Below are positions 38,480-48,018 of a stretch of 64,000 nt of DNA, one piece after another. The DNA lies in the NCBI GenBank assembly GCA_049840935.1, contig JASGJA010000013.1, forward strand, positions 1-64,000, written 5' to 3'. Position 1 is the first letter of the stretch; each line of letters opens with the position of its first letter. The stretch comes from Mesorhizobium_G sp049840935. GTDB lineage: Bacteria; Pseudomonadota; Alphaproteobacteria; Rhizobiales; Rhizobiaceae. The notes under the pieces were generated by a model. It was given only the letters and a program-made list of their open reading frames with translations. It was not told the DNA's origin and searched no databases. A program made the translations under genes and the position numbers.

Positions 38480-39489
38480 GCAGCGCGCCGCCGTTCTGGT
38501 GGGAAAAGGCTGGATGGCAGGCGATTGCGTTGCTGCCTGTATCCGCGATTTACGGCAGCGTGGCGGCGCGGCGGCTGGCCCACGCCAAGCGCGAAAACAT
38601 TGATGCGCCGGTTATTTGTGTCGGGAATTTCACGGTAGGCGGTACGGGCAAAACGCCAACCGTTATCGCGCTTGCCCAGGCGGCTGTTCGGCGCGGCATG
38701 AACCCCGGCATTCTTTCGCGCGGCCACGGTGGGCGTGGACATGCGCGGATCGTCGATCTGGAATCTGACAGCGCGGCGGTGGTAGGTGATGAGCCGTTGC
38801 TGCTGGCTCGCCATGCGCCTGTCGCTGTTGCGCGAAAGCGTGCCGAGGGCGCAGCCCTACTCGTGGCGCAAGGCTGCGACCTGATCCTGATGGACGACGG
38901 ATTCCAGAGTTCGCAAATACGCATCGACCATGCATTGCTGGTGATCGACGCGCGAACCGGCATTGGAAACGGCCACATTATTCCCGGCGGACCGCTGCGT
39001 GCGCCGGTGATCGATCAAATCAGGTTTTCGGATTCGCTGCTGCGAATTGGCGAGGGAACGGCCAGTGATGCAGTCGTTCGCATGGCCGCGCGCGCGGGTA
39101 AACCAGTCTACGATGCGCGCACTGTCGCGATTGATGCGCTGACCGTTTCCGGCAAGCGCGTGCTGGCCTTTGCGGGGATAGGTCATCCTGAACGATTTTA
39201 TGATGCGTTGTCGGCGGCGGGCGCGAATGTCGTCGAAACGCGCAGCTTTGACGACCATCACCAATTCAAACCGGCAGAACTGACCGAGCTGGAGCGGGAC
39301 GCTACGCGCGTAGCTGCGCAACTGATTACCACGGAAAAGGACGCGGCGCGGATGCAGGGCGGGATCGTGCCAAGCGGGTTTCTGGATCGGCTGGCCGTGT
39401 TCGCCATTGAAACGCGCTTTGAGCCGGAAAATGTGCCGGATCGCATCATAGATGATGCCGTTGCAAGCTGGCGGAAGCGCCGGTTTTAG
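38476..39489 (+). CDS. lpxK: Tetraacyldisaccharide 4'-kinase
   Basis: LpxK phosphorylates the 4' position of the lipid A disaccharide, just before Kdo addition by WaaA. The 337-residue protein has a membrane-associated N-terminus, the P-loop VGNFTVGGTGKTPT near residue 55, and the LILMDDGFQSSQIRIDHALL region typical of the family. Translation starts at GTG 38476 in a GTGA overlap with waaA. The end overlaps the convergent DUF2093 gene by 4 bp. Confidence 0.96.
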   Translation: MSSAPPFWWEKAGWQAIALLPVSAIYGSVAARRLAHAKRENIDAPVICVGNFTVGGTGKTPTVIALAQAAVRRGMNPGILSRGHGGRGHARIVDLESDSAAVVGDEPLLLARHAPVAVARKRAEGAALLVAQGCDLILMDDGFQSSQIRIDHALLVIDARTGIGNGHIIPGGPLRAPVIDQIRFSDSLLRIGEGTASDAVVRMAARAGKPVYDARTVAIDALTVSGKRVLAFAGIGHPERFYDALSAAGANVVETRSFDDHHQFKPAELTELERDATRVAAQLITTEKDAARMQGGIVPSGFLDRLAVFAIETRFEPENVPDRIIDDAVASWRKRRF

Positions 39490-39716
39490 TTTCGGCTACG
39501 CAGTTCGGGATTGCACTCCAGTTCACGCGCAAGCGAAACCTCGGCGTTGAGGTATGGCTCCTGCCGCGCCACGCTCCAATAGCGCAATTCATCGAGTGGA
39601 ATGGATTCGCCCGTCACGGCGCAACGCACGAATGCTCCGGGGCTTGTCACCTGAAAATCGCCATCGAGATAGCGAATACGCGCTTCCCGCGCTCCCGGAC
39701 CTTCAAACCTGTTCAT
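39486..39716 (-). CDS. DUF2093 domain protein
   Basis: The 76-residue protein contains RIRYLDGDFQVTSPGAFVRC and IPLDELRYWSVARQEPY, which mark DUF2093, a short alphaproteobacterial family of unknown function usually found beside lpxK. ATG 39716 is used, because the upstream extension of the frame has no family match. It overlaps the lpxK end and lies downstream of mutL on the same strand. Confidence 0.85.
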   Translation of the reverse strand: MNRFEGPGAREARIRYLDGDFQVTSPGAFVRCAVTGESIPLDELRYWSVARQEPYLNAEVSLARELECNPELRSRN

Positions 39717-39771
39717 TGCCTGATAATTCTCCTTGCCGCCGCAAAATAGCGATGCGGCAGGCTTGCTGCAA

Positions 39772-41616
39772 CTACCGTCGACCGAAGAGTCGCTCAATGT
39801 CTGCAAGCTTCAACTCAATATAGGTGGGGCGGCCATGATTGCAGGTGCCCGAGCCGGGAGTGGCTTCCATCTGGCGCAACAGCGCGTTCATTTCGTCCGG
39901 CTTCATGAGGCGACCTGAACGAACCGAGCCGTGGCAGGCCATCGTCGATGCAATACGGTCGAGGCGGCTTTTCAACGTGTCGACGGTATCATTATCTGCG
40001 ATCTCGTCAGCCAAATCGCGCAACAGCGCTCGCACATCGACTTCACCAAGCATCGATGGCGTCTCGCGCACAGCGATTGCACCGGGGCCGAAGCGCTCCA
40101 ATCGAAGCCCGAAGCGCGCGAGTGTTTCAGAATGGCTGGCCAGCCGGTCGACATCATCAATAGGCAGGTCGACAATTTCCGGCAGAAGCAGCATTTGCGA
40201 CGGTATGGGCCGCGAATGCATCGCCTCTTTGAGCGCTTCGTAGACAAGGCGCTCGTGCGCGGCGTGCTGATCCACAATAATCAGCGAACTTTCCGTCTGC
40301 GCCACGATATAATTTTCGTGCACCTGTGCGCGTGCAGCACCGAGCGGGCTGGCGAGCAAATGCGGCGATAATGGCTCCGCAGATGCGCGGCTGTCGGCGC
40401 TGATCGCGGGGCCGGTCTCAAAGCGCGCCTGCTCGCCGTTCGAGAAACCGCCGAAAGAGGTCATATCCAATGGGCGGTGGACAGAACGGTCTGCATCAAA
40501 GCCAGCACTGCGCGGCGGCATGTGTTCATATGCTCCGGGCGCGGTTGGCCCCCAACCATTGGCGTTTGCTCCGGTGAAAGCCCCCGGTTGGAATGCTCCA
40601 GCGAGCGCCATGCCTGCACCGGTTGCCGGACGAATGCCAGCCCCTGCCAGGGCCTGTCTTATTGCGCCGATGATGAGGCCGCGCACCAGACCTGGCTCTC
40701 GAAAGCGTACATCGGCCTTTGCGGGATGCACGTTTACGTCGACATCGGCAGGGTCGAGCGTGAAGAACAAGGCTGCGACTGCATTGCGGTCACGCGCCAG
40801 CGTATCGGCATAAGCACCGCGAATTGCACCCGCGATGAGCTTGTCGCGTACCGGCCTGCCATTGATATAGGCGAATTGCTGGAGGGCATTGGCCCGGCTG
40901 AAAGACGGAATCGAAACAAAGCCGGACAAGCGCACGCCCTCGCGCTCAGCATCCAGTTCCAACGCGTTTTCCGGAAATTCCTTGCCAAAAACCTGCGCGA
41001 TGCGCTCGATCTGGTCCGGCACTTCATTGAGATCCAGCGTTGCACGATCCGGGCCGGACAGGGTGAACCGCACATTCGGGAACGCTATCGCAATGCGCTT
41101 CACCACCTCATTGATTGCAGTGGTTTCGGCGCGCTCACCTTTCATGAATTTGAGGCGGGCAGGGGTGGCGAAAAACAGGTCGCGCACCTCCACGAGCGTA
41201 CCGCGATTTGCAGCGGCTGGCCGCGTCGCCCCTGTGCGCCCGCCATCCACAAGGATTTCGAAGCCGCTATCCGAATCTGCCGTGCGCGACCGGATCGTCA
41301 GGCGCGATACGGACCCGATGGAGGGGAGCGCTTCGCCGCGAAAGCCAAGAGAGCGAATATCGTTGATGTCTTCCGACAGTTTTGATGTGCAATGGCGCGC
41401 AATCGCAAGTTGCAACTCGCTTTCAGGGATACCCGCACCGTCGTCGCTGACGCGAATGAGGTTCAGTCCGCCGCCCACCGTTGCAATTTCAATGCGGCGC
41501 GCGCCTGCGTCGAGTGCGTTCTCAACCAGTTCCTTGACCACACTTGCGGGACGCTCGATGACCTCGCCCGCAGCGATCTGGTTGATGATAGTTTCCGAAA
41601 GCTGACGAATAGCCAT
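39772..41616 (-). CDS. mutL: DNA mismatch repair protein MutL
   Basis: The 614-residue protein couples mismatch recognition by MutS to strand removal. The N-terminal GHKL ATPase has IAAGEVIERPASVVKELVEN, the DDGAGIPESEL motif and GFRGEALPSIGSVS. The C-terminal dimerisation domain keeps QHAAHERLVYE, ACHGSVRSGRLM and CNHGRPTYIEL, features of the endonuclease-type regulatory domain. The linker is low in complexity, Ala/Gly/Pro-rich. ATG 41616 (MAIRQLSETI) is preferred to a TTG six bases upstream. Confidence 0.96.
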   Translation of the reverse strand: MAIRQLSETIINQIAAGEVIERPASVVKELVENALDAGARRIEIATVGGGLNLIRVSDDGAGIPESELQLAIARHCTSKLSEDINDIRSLGFRGEALPSIGSVSRLTIRSRTADSDSGFEILVDGGRTGATRPAAANRGTLVEVRDLFFATPARLKFMKGERAETTAINEVVKRIAIAFPNVRFTLSGPDRATLDLNEVPDQIERIAQVFGKEFPENALELDAEREGVRLSGFVSIPSFSRANALQQFAYINGRPVRDKLIAGAIRGAYADTLARDRNAVAALFFTLDPADVDVNVHPAKADVRFREPGLVRGLIIGAIRQALAGAGIRPATGAGMALAGAFQPGAFTGANANGWGPTAPGAYEHMPPRSAGFDADRSVHRPLDMTSFGGFSNGEQARFETGPAISADSRASAEPLSPHLLASPLGAARAQVHENYIVAQTESSLIIVDQHAAHERLVYEALKEAMHSRPIPSQMLLLPEIVDLPIDDVDRLASHSETLARFGLRLERFGPGAIAVRETPSMLGEVDVRALLRDLADEIADNDTVDTLKSRLDRIASTMACHGSVRSGRLMKPDEMNALLRQMEATPGSGTCNHGRPTYIELKLADIERLFGRR

Positions 41617-41816
41617 GTCCAACCTTAAACAAATTCGCCCGCTTGGTCACGTTTTGTTCGCAGTTTTTAACAGGCATTTTGGGTGGACTGTCGGGTGGCT
41701 TGTGCTGGCTCTTTCCATCCTGTAGCGAGTGTCCCAAAGCGCTGGTGACAATTGCGAACTCCATCCTGTGCTCAACTTTTTGGTGAAAGCGCAGCTTTTT
41801 TGAGGGTGCCATCAAC

Positions 41817-43017
41817 ATGGAAAACAAGGGTTTGAAGCCTGCAAGTTTCGTTTGGGACAACCCGTTCCTGCTCGAAGAACAACTCACTGAAGATGAGCGC
41901 ATGATCCGTGACGCCGCTGCCGCTTTTGCAGCAGACAAGCTCGCGCCGCGAAATCGAACAGGCATATCTGGAAGAAAAGACCGATCCGGCAATCTTCCGC
42001 GAAATGGGCGAATCCGGTTTGCTGGGCATAACAGTGCCGGAAGAATATGGCGGGCTCGGCGCTGGCTACGTTACTTATGGCCTTGTCGCGCGCGAGGTTG
42101 AGCGCATCAATTCAGGCTATCGCTCCATGATGAGCGTACAGTCGTCGCTGGTTATGTATCCGATCTATGCTTACGGCTCGGAAGAACAGCGCAAGAAATA
42201 TTTGCCGAAGCTGGCGTCGGGCGAATGGATTGGCTGTTTCGGATTGACCGAGCCGGATGCTGGCTCCGATCCGGGCGGCATGAAAACACGTGCAGAGAAG
42301 ACTGCGGGTGGATACCGGCTGTTCGGCTCCAAAATGTGGATTTCGAACGCTCCGATTGCTGATGTTTTCGTCGTTTGGGCGAAGTCTGCGGCGCACGACA
42401 ACCAAATTCGCGGCTTTGTGCTCGAAAAGGGCATGAAGGGACTTTCCGCACCGAAGATCGACGGCAAGCTCTCGTTGCGCGCGTCGATCACTGGCGAAAT
42501 CGTGATGGACGGCGTTGAGGTAGGCGAAGACGCGCTTTTGCCGAATGTTTCAGGCCTCAAGGGGCCGTTTGGCTGCCTCAACCGGGCGCGCTATGGCATT
42601 TCATGGGGCGCAATGGGTGCAGCAGAAGATTGCTGGCATCGCGCGCGGCAGTATGGTCTTGACCGCAAGCAGTTCGGCAAGCCGCTGGCTGGAACGCAGC
42701 TTTACCAGAAGAAGCTAGCGGACATGCAGACGGATATTGCGCTCGGGCTACAAGGCTCATTGCGCGTCGGGCGGCTGATGGACGAGGGCAAGATGGCCCC
42801 CGAAATGATCTCGATCATGAAGCGCAACAATTGCGGCAAGGCTCTGGATATTGCCCGCATGGCGCGCGACATGCACGGCGGTAACGGGATCCAGATCGGC
42901 TATCACGTGATGCGCCACGCCGCGAACCTCGAAACGGTCAATACGTATGAGGGCGCGCATGATGTTCATGCGCTGATCCTGGGCCGCGCGCAAACAGGAT
43001 TGCAGGCGTTTTTCTAA
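41817..43017 (+). CDS. gcdH: Glutaryl-CoA dehydrogenase, with one frameshift
   Basis: This acyl-CoA dehydrogenase oxidises and decarboxylates glutaryl-CoA to crotonyl-CoA, a late step of lysine and tryptophan breakdown. The diagnostic C-terminal segment TYEGAHDVHALILGRAQTGL contains the catalytic Glu at the glutaryl-CoA dehydrogenase position. FGLTEPDAGSDPGGMKTRAE and SNAPIADVFVVWAKS are also typical. One extra A in the AAA at 41951-41953 breaks the frame after KLAPR; removal gives about 399 residues. ATG 41817 fits the common N-terminus. It is 8 bp upstream of prmB. Confidence 0.9.
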
Positions 43018-43025
43018 GCATACAA

Positions 43026-43956
43026 ATGTCTAATCAACCCAATCCTCGCGACGAAATATCTGAACTCAAAACACTGCGCGATGTGCTGCGCTACGCGGTG
43101 AGCTGTTTTTCGGCGGCTGGCCTGCACTATGGGCACGGCTCGGCGACCCCAGTGGATGAGGCAGTCTTTCTGATCCTGGAAAGCCTGAAATCTGCCGATT
43201 GATGACTTCAACGCATTTGCGGATGCGCGACTGACTGCACGCGAAAAGACGCTGCTCGGCGAACGCATCGCGCTGCGCATCGAGAAGAAGTTGCCTACCG
43301 CATATCTTACGGGTCGTTCTTATCTGGCCGGCGTGCCATTCCGGTCGGATGCGCGCGCTCTCGTGCCGCGCTCTTATATTGCCGATTTGCTCGCCTCGCC
43401 ACTGTTTGACGGGTTGGGCGATCCGGCGGCGCTGGTTGATGATCCCGAGTCGATTGGCTCTGTGTTGGACCTCTGCACGGGAGGTGGTTCGCTGGCGATT
43501 CTGGCCGCTTACGCTTTTCCAAATGCGGAAATCGACGCAGTGGACCTTTCCGCCGACGCGCTCACGCTTGCAGCAGAAAACATCGAAGATCATGGCCTTG
43601 GCGACAGAATTTCGCTGCTGCGGGGTGATCTGTTCGGGCCACTTTCGGGGCGCAAATATGATCTCATCATCACCAACCCGCCCTATGTCGGCAGAGATGT
43701 GATGGACATATTGCCGGACGAGTTTCGTCATGAGCCGGCAATGGCTCTTGATGGTGGGATGGATGGGTTCGACATCGTTCGCCGCATTATCGAAAGTGCT
43801 CCGCAGCATCTCAATGAAGGTGGCGGGATGCTCTGCGAAATTGGCACGGACAGAGACATGCTGGAGCGCTATTATCCCGATACTCCATTCTTCTGGCTCG
43901 ACACGGAGAATAGCGACGGCGAAGTGTTCTGGATTACCAAAGAACAGATGGTGTGA
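43026..43956 (+). CDS. prmB: Ribosomal protein uL3 glutamine methyltransferase, with one frameshift
   Basis: PrmB methylates a glutamine side chain of ribosomal protein L3. The N-terminal helical domain (LKTLRDVLRYAVSCFSAAGL, HYGHGSATPVDEAVFLIL) is in one frame and ends at a TGA at 43200. The SAM-binding part (VLDLCTGGGSLAILAAYAFP) and the catalytic ITNPPYVGRDVM are in the next frame. An extra T at 43191 (AAATCTG for AAACTG) separates them; without it the protein reads ESLKLPIDDFNAFADARL and is about 309 residues, the normal size. Confidence 0.9.
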
Positions 43957-44022
43957 GCGCTCAAATCTGTTTGCGGTATCGCTCTCTCAGTGTTAGCCAG
44001 CGCTTAATTAGGGAGAGTCTTC

Positions 44023-45210
44023 ATGTCGGAATCGTTCATCGACCATATGAGCCGGGAGCTTGAAGCGCTAAAAAGCGCCGGCCTCTACAAGAGCGAACGC
44101 GTTATCACGTCGATGCAATCGGCGGAAATCACCGTCGCAGATGGCAGCAAGGTTCTCAATTTCTGCGCCAATAACTATCTCGGACTCGCAGACAATGAAG
44201 AACTGCGAGAGGCGGCTAAAGGGGCGCTCGACCGCTACGGCTACGGCATGGCCTCGGTGCGCTTCATCTGTGGCACGCAGGAAGAGCATAAGGCGCTCGA
44301 AACGCGGATTTCTTCATTCCTCGGAATGGAAGACACGATCCTTTATTCTTCCTGCTTCGATGCGAATGGCGGCCTGTTTGAAACGCTGCTTTCCGAAGAG
44401 GATGCAATCATATCGGACGCACTGAACCATGCATCGATTATCGACGGTGTGCGACTCTCCAAGGCAAAGCGCTTCCGCTACGCCAACAATGATATGGCCG
44501 ATCTGGAAGAACGGTTGAAAGAGGCACAGGATTGTCGCTTCCGCCTCATCGCGACCGATGGTGTGTTTTCGATGGATGGCATTATCGCCAATCTGCGCGG
44601 GGTCTGCGATCTGGCCGAAAAATACAACGCGATGGTAATGGTTGATGACAGCCACGCGGTGGGTTTCGTTGGCAAGCACGGGCGCGGCTCAGCCGAGCAT
44701 TGCGGCGTCGAGGGCAGGGTGGACATCATCACCGGCACGCTCGGAAAGGCGCTTGGCGGCGCTTCGGGCGGATACACCTCTGGCAAGCGCGAGGTTGTTG
44801 AATGGTTGCGCCAGCGCTCGCGGCCCTATCTGTTTTCCAATACGCTGATGCCTGCAATTGCGGGAGCATCGCTGAAAGTTTTCGACCTGATCGATCAGGG
44901 CGACGCACTGCGCGAGAAGCTATATGACAATGCGAACCGCTTCCGCGCGTCGATGACAAAGGCGGGCTTTACGCTGGCGGGTGCGGATCACCCGATCATC
45001 CCGGTTATGATCGGAGACGCGGCGCTGGCGCAGGCGATGGCCGAAAAAATGCTGGCACGCGGGATTTACGTGGTTGGCTTCTCGTTCCCGGTGGTGCCGC
45101 GTGGTCAGGCGCGCATCCGCACGCAAATGTCGGCTGCGCATTCGACGGCAGACATTGACCGGGCGGTTGCCGCTTTTACCGAAGTGGGTCGCGAACTTGG
45201 CGTGATTTGA
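44023..45210 (+). CDS. kbl: Glycine C-acetyltransferase (2-amino-3-ketobutyrate CoA ligase)
   Basis: Kbl splits 2-amino-3-ketobutyrate with CoA into glycine and acetyl-CoA. The 395-residue PLP enzyme has VLNFCANNYLGLADN near residue 45, MVMVDDSHAVGFVGKHGRG, and the PLP lysine in TGTLGKALGGASGGYTSG. The length is that of E. coli Kbl. It is followed 10 bp later by tdh, which makes its substrate, forming the classic two-gene threonine degradation operon. Confidence 0.96.
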   Translation: MSESFIDHMSRELEALKSAGLYKSERVITSMQSAEITVADGSKVLNFCANNYLGLADNEELREAAKGALDRYGYGMASVRFICGTQEEHKALETRISSFLGMEDTILYSSCFDANGGLFETLLSEEDAIISDALNHASIIDGVRLSKAKRFRYANNDMADLEERLKEAQDCRFRLIATDGVFSMDGIIANLRGVCDLAEKYNAMVMVDDSHAVGFVGKHGRGSAEHCGVEGRVDIITGTLGKALGGASGGYTSGKREVVEWLRQRSRPYLFSNTLMPAIAGASLKVFDLIDQGDALREKLYDNANRFRASMTKAGFTLAGADHPIIPVMIGDAALAQAMAEKMLARGIYVVGFSFPVVPRGQARIRTQMSAAHSTADIDRAVAAFTEVGRELGVI

Positions 45211-45220
45211 GGAAAGACCA

Positions 45221-46255
45221 ATGTCTAACATGATGCGCGCCTTAGTGAAGGCGAAGGCTGAGCCGGGTATCTGGATGGAGCGCGTTCCGGTGCCGGAAAT
45301 CGGCCCGAACGACGTGCTTATCAAAGTCAAGAAATCCGCGATCTGCGGCACGGATGTCCACATCTACAATTGGGACCAGTGGGCGCAGAAGACCGTGCCA
45401 GTGCCAATGGTAACGGGGCACGAATTCGTTGGCACGGTGGCTGACGTTGGGGCTGCCGTGACCGAATATAAGGTGGGACAGCGCGTTTCGGGCGAGGGGC
45501 ATATTGTATGCGGCCATTGCCGCAACTGCCGCGCGGGCAGGGGCCATTTGTGCCGCAATACGATGGGCGTGGGCGTGAACCGTCCCGGTTCTTTCGGCGA
45601 GTATGTTGCCATCCCGCAGCACAATGTCGTGCCGATACCGGATGACGTGCCGGATGAAGTGGCAGCGATTTTCGATCCGCTTGGCAACGCGGTTCACACT
45701 GCGCTTTCGTTCGATCTGGTGGGTGAGGACGTGTTGGTTACGGGTGCCGGGCCGATTGGAATTATGGGCGCGCTGGTCGCCCAATGCGTCGGCGCGCGTA
45801 AGGTCGTCATCACCGACATTAACCCGGTGCGGCTGGAACTGGCGCGAAAGCTTGGCGTGCAGCATGTGGTTGACGCATCTCAGCAGAAACTGCGCGATGT
45901 GATGCCGGAAATCGGCATGACGGAAGGGTTCGATGTCGGGTTGGAAATGTCCGGCGCGGCGCCTGCTTTCCGCGACATGATCGACACGATGAACAATGGC
46001 GGCAAGATCGCAATTCTCGGTATTGCGCCGACCGGGTTCGAGATCGATTGGAACAAGGTGATCTTCAAGATGCTGCACCTTAAAGGCATCTATGGTCGGG
46101 AGATGTTCGAAACCTGGTACAAGATGATCGCGCTTGTGCAGGGTCCGTTGGACGTGAGCGGCTTGATTACGCACCGCATCGGCATTGACGATTATCAGGC
46201 CGGGTTCGAAGCGATGAGAAGCGGCAATTCCGGCAAGGTTGTCATGGACTGGTAG
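45221..46255 (+). CDS. tdh: L-threonine 3-dehydrogenase
   Basis: This zinc- and NAD-dependent medium-chain dehydrogenase oxidises threonine to 2-amino-3-ketobutyrate for Kbl. The catalytic zinc region is ICGTDVHIYNWDQWAQ with GHEFVG, the structural zinc cysteines lie in CGHCRNCRAGRGHLC, and the NAD-binding motif is VTGAGPIGIMGALVAQ. At 344 residues it matches E. coli Tdh. It is co-transcribed with kbl. Confidence 0.96.
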   Translation: MSNMMRALVKAKAEPGIWMERVPVPEIGPNDVLIKVKKSAICGTDVHIYNWDQWAQKTVPVPMVTGHEFVGTVADVGAAVTEYKVGQRVSGEGHIVCGHCRNCRAGRGHLCRNTMGVGVNRPGSFGEYVAIPQHNVVPIPDDVPDEVAAIFDPLGNAVHTALSFDLVGEDVLVTGAGPIGIMGALVAQCVGARKVVITDINPVRLELARKLGVQHVVDASQQKLRDVMPEIGMTEGFDVGLEMSGAAPAFRDMIDTMNNGGKIAILGIAPTGFEIDWNKVIFKMLHLKGIYGREMFETWYKMIALVQGPLDVSGLITHRIGIDDYQAGFEAMRSGNSGKVVMDW

Positions 46256-46283
46256 CCGCATAGCGGCAGCGGTTCTGTTTCCC

Positions 46284-46312
46284 AAAAAAGATGGGCGCGT
46301 AAAGCGCCCATC
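46284..46312 (-). terminator. Intrinsic terminator of the ALDH7 gene
   Basis: On the minus strand a perfect 9-bp stem GATGGGCGC/GCGCCCATC with a 5-base loop is followed by TTTTTT. It lies about 28 bp after the aldehyde dehydrogenase stop and may also block read-through from tdh. Confidence 0.85.
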
Positions 46313-46339
46313 ATCATGCATAATTGCGAATGGCGTATG

Positions 46340-47860
46340 TTATTCGATGTCGAACGACACACCCTGCGCCAGCGGCAGAGCGCGCGAATAGTTCACCGTG
46401 TTCGTCGCGCGGCGCATATAGGCCCGCCATGCATCCGAGCCGCTTTCGCGTCCGCCGCCAGTTTCTTTCTCGCCACCAAACGCGCCGCCGATTTCCGCGC
46501 CTGACGTGCCGATATTGACGTTTGCGATACCGCAATCAGAACCATCTGCTGACACGAAGCGCTCGGACTCGCGCAGGTCGAGCGTGAAGATCGACGAGGA
46601 AAGCCCAGCGCCGACTGCATTGTGTAGGCGGAGCGCTTCATCGAAATCGGAATATTTCATAACGTAGAGGATGGGTGCGAAGGTCTCTTCCAAGACAGGA
46701 CCGGCCTGCTCCGGCATTTCGACCAGCGCAGGGCGCACGTAATAGGCGCTTGCCTGACCCGCGTCGAAACGCTCGCCGCCGGTGATCTTGCCGCCATTCT
46801 CCTTCGCTGCCGCCAAAGCTTTCTGCATTCCGTCAAAAGCCGCCTTGTCGATCAACGGACCAACCAGCGCCGAGGTTTCCAGCGGGCTACCGATCGATAC
46901 GCTCTCATAGGCCTTCTTCAAGCGCGGCAGCAGCTTGTCATATACGCTTTCATGCACGAACAGGCGGCGCAGCGTCGTGCAACGCTGACCAGCCGTCCCC
47001 ATCGCGCCGAACGCGATGGCGCGCAATGCCATGTCGAGGTCGGCGCTCGGGCAAACGATGCCAGCATTATTACCGCCAAGCTCCAGAATGGCGCGCGCAA
47101 AACGCTTTGCAAGACGTGGGCCTACGTCGCGGCCCATACGCGTGGAGCCAGTGGCGGAAACGAGCGCAACCTTCGGATGGTCGACCAGCACTTCGCCAAT
47201 GGCACGGTCGCCGATCAGGACTTGACTCAAATTCTGCGGCGCTTCGCCGAAGCGATTGATTGCCTTGTGAAAAATCGCCTGACAGGAAAGCGCTGTAAGC
47301 GGCGTCTTTTCAGACGGCTTCCACACGATTGAGTTGCCGCAAACAAGCGCGAGCGCTGCGTTCCACGACCAGACAGCTACAGGGAAGTTGAAAGCGGAAA
47401 TAATGCCGACCACGCCAAGCGGATGCCACGTTTCCATCATGCGATGGCCGGGGCGCTCGGTGGCGATGGTAAGGCCGTAAAGCTGACGCGACAGGCCGAC
47501 TGCGAAATCGCAAATGTCGATCATCTCTTGCACTTCGCCCAAGCCTTCAGATGTGATCTTGCCAGCTTCGATGGACACGAGGCGTCCGAGATCCGCCTTC
47601 GCAGCACGCAGTTCTTCGCCAAGCAGGCGGACAAGCTCACCGCGCTTCGGAGCGGGCACGAGCCGCCATTCGCGGAAGGCTGCGTCGGCATTATCGATGA
47701 TAGAATTGGCCTCACCAGCGCTGACCGTCTTGAGATCAGCCAGCTTTTCACCGGTTACGGGCGTGAAGGAGGGCAAGTTCCCTCCTTTATGCAGGCTTTC
47801 GGCAACGCCGAGTTTCGACAGAAGATCGCGGGTTTCTTTCGCTACGGTCATATCGTTCAT
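46340..47860 (-). CDS. amaB: Aldehyde dehydrogenase, ALDH7 (aminoadipate semialdehyde dehydrogenase) type
   Basis: The 506-residue enzyme has the ALDH motifs LELGGNNAGIVCPSADLD and the catalytic cysteine in MGTAGQRCTTLRRLF. The substrate-loop sequence NIGTSGAEIGGAFGGEKETG and HPLGVVGIISAFNFPVAVW place it in the ALDH7/antiquitin group, which oxidises alpha-aminoadipate semialdehyde in lysine breakdown. A lysine role fits with the glutaryl-CoA dehydrogenase gene 4 kb away, though other semialdehydes are possible. It has its own strong terminator and stands alone. The symbol is by family analogy. Confidence 0.85.
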   Translation of the reverse strand: MNDMTVAKETRDLLSKLGVAESLHKGGNLPSFTPVTGEKLADLKTVSAGEANSIIDNADAAFREWRLVPAPKRGELVRLLGEELRAAKADLGRLVSIEAGKITSEGLGEVQEMIDICDFAVGLSRQLYGLTIATERPGHRMMETWHPLGVVGIISAFNFPVAVWSWNAALALVCGNSIVWKPSEKTPLTALSCQAIFHKAINRFGEAPQNLSQVLIGDRAIGEVLVDHPKVALVSATGSTRMGRDVGPRLAKRFARAILELGGNNAGIVCPSADLDMALRAIAFGAMGTAGQRCTTLRRLFVHESVYDKLLPRLKKAYESVSIGSPLETSALVGPLIDKAAFDGMQKALAAAKENGGKITGGERFDAGQASAYYVRPALVEMPEQAGPVLEETFAPILYVMKYSDFDEALRLHNAVGAGLSSSIFTLDLRESERFVSADGSDCGIANVNIGTSGAEIGGAFGGEKETGGGRESGSDAWRAYMRRATNTVNYSRALPLAQGVSFDIE

Positions 47861-48018
47861 CCAGTTTGGCGACCGGCTGACGGGTCGCGAGATTTTGTGG
47901 CTGCTTTATCCCATCGTGGCAGGCGCCGTCGAGGGCAGTTCACTGGGCCAGTAAAATTCAATGTCGGAACCAGCCGGGGTCATTCGTCCTTGATGTAGTT
48001 CAAAGGAAGGAGATTGGA

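Noticed and set aside
40477..41605. Plus-strand open frames of 302 and 238 codons opposite mutL
   Set aside because: mutL motifs are complete on the minus strand. The opposite frames have no family signature.
43200..43290. prmB as two separate genes, the second starting near 43291
   Set aside because: The N-terminal helical domain and the methyltransferase domain rejoin perfectly when one T at 43191 is removed, so this is one frameshifted gene.
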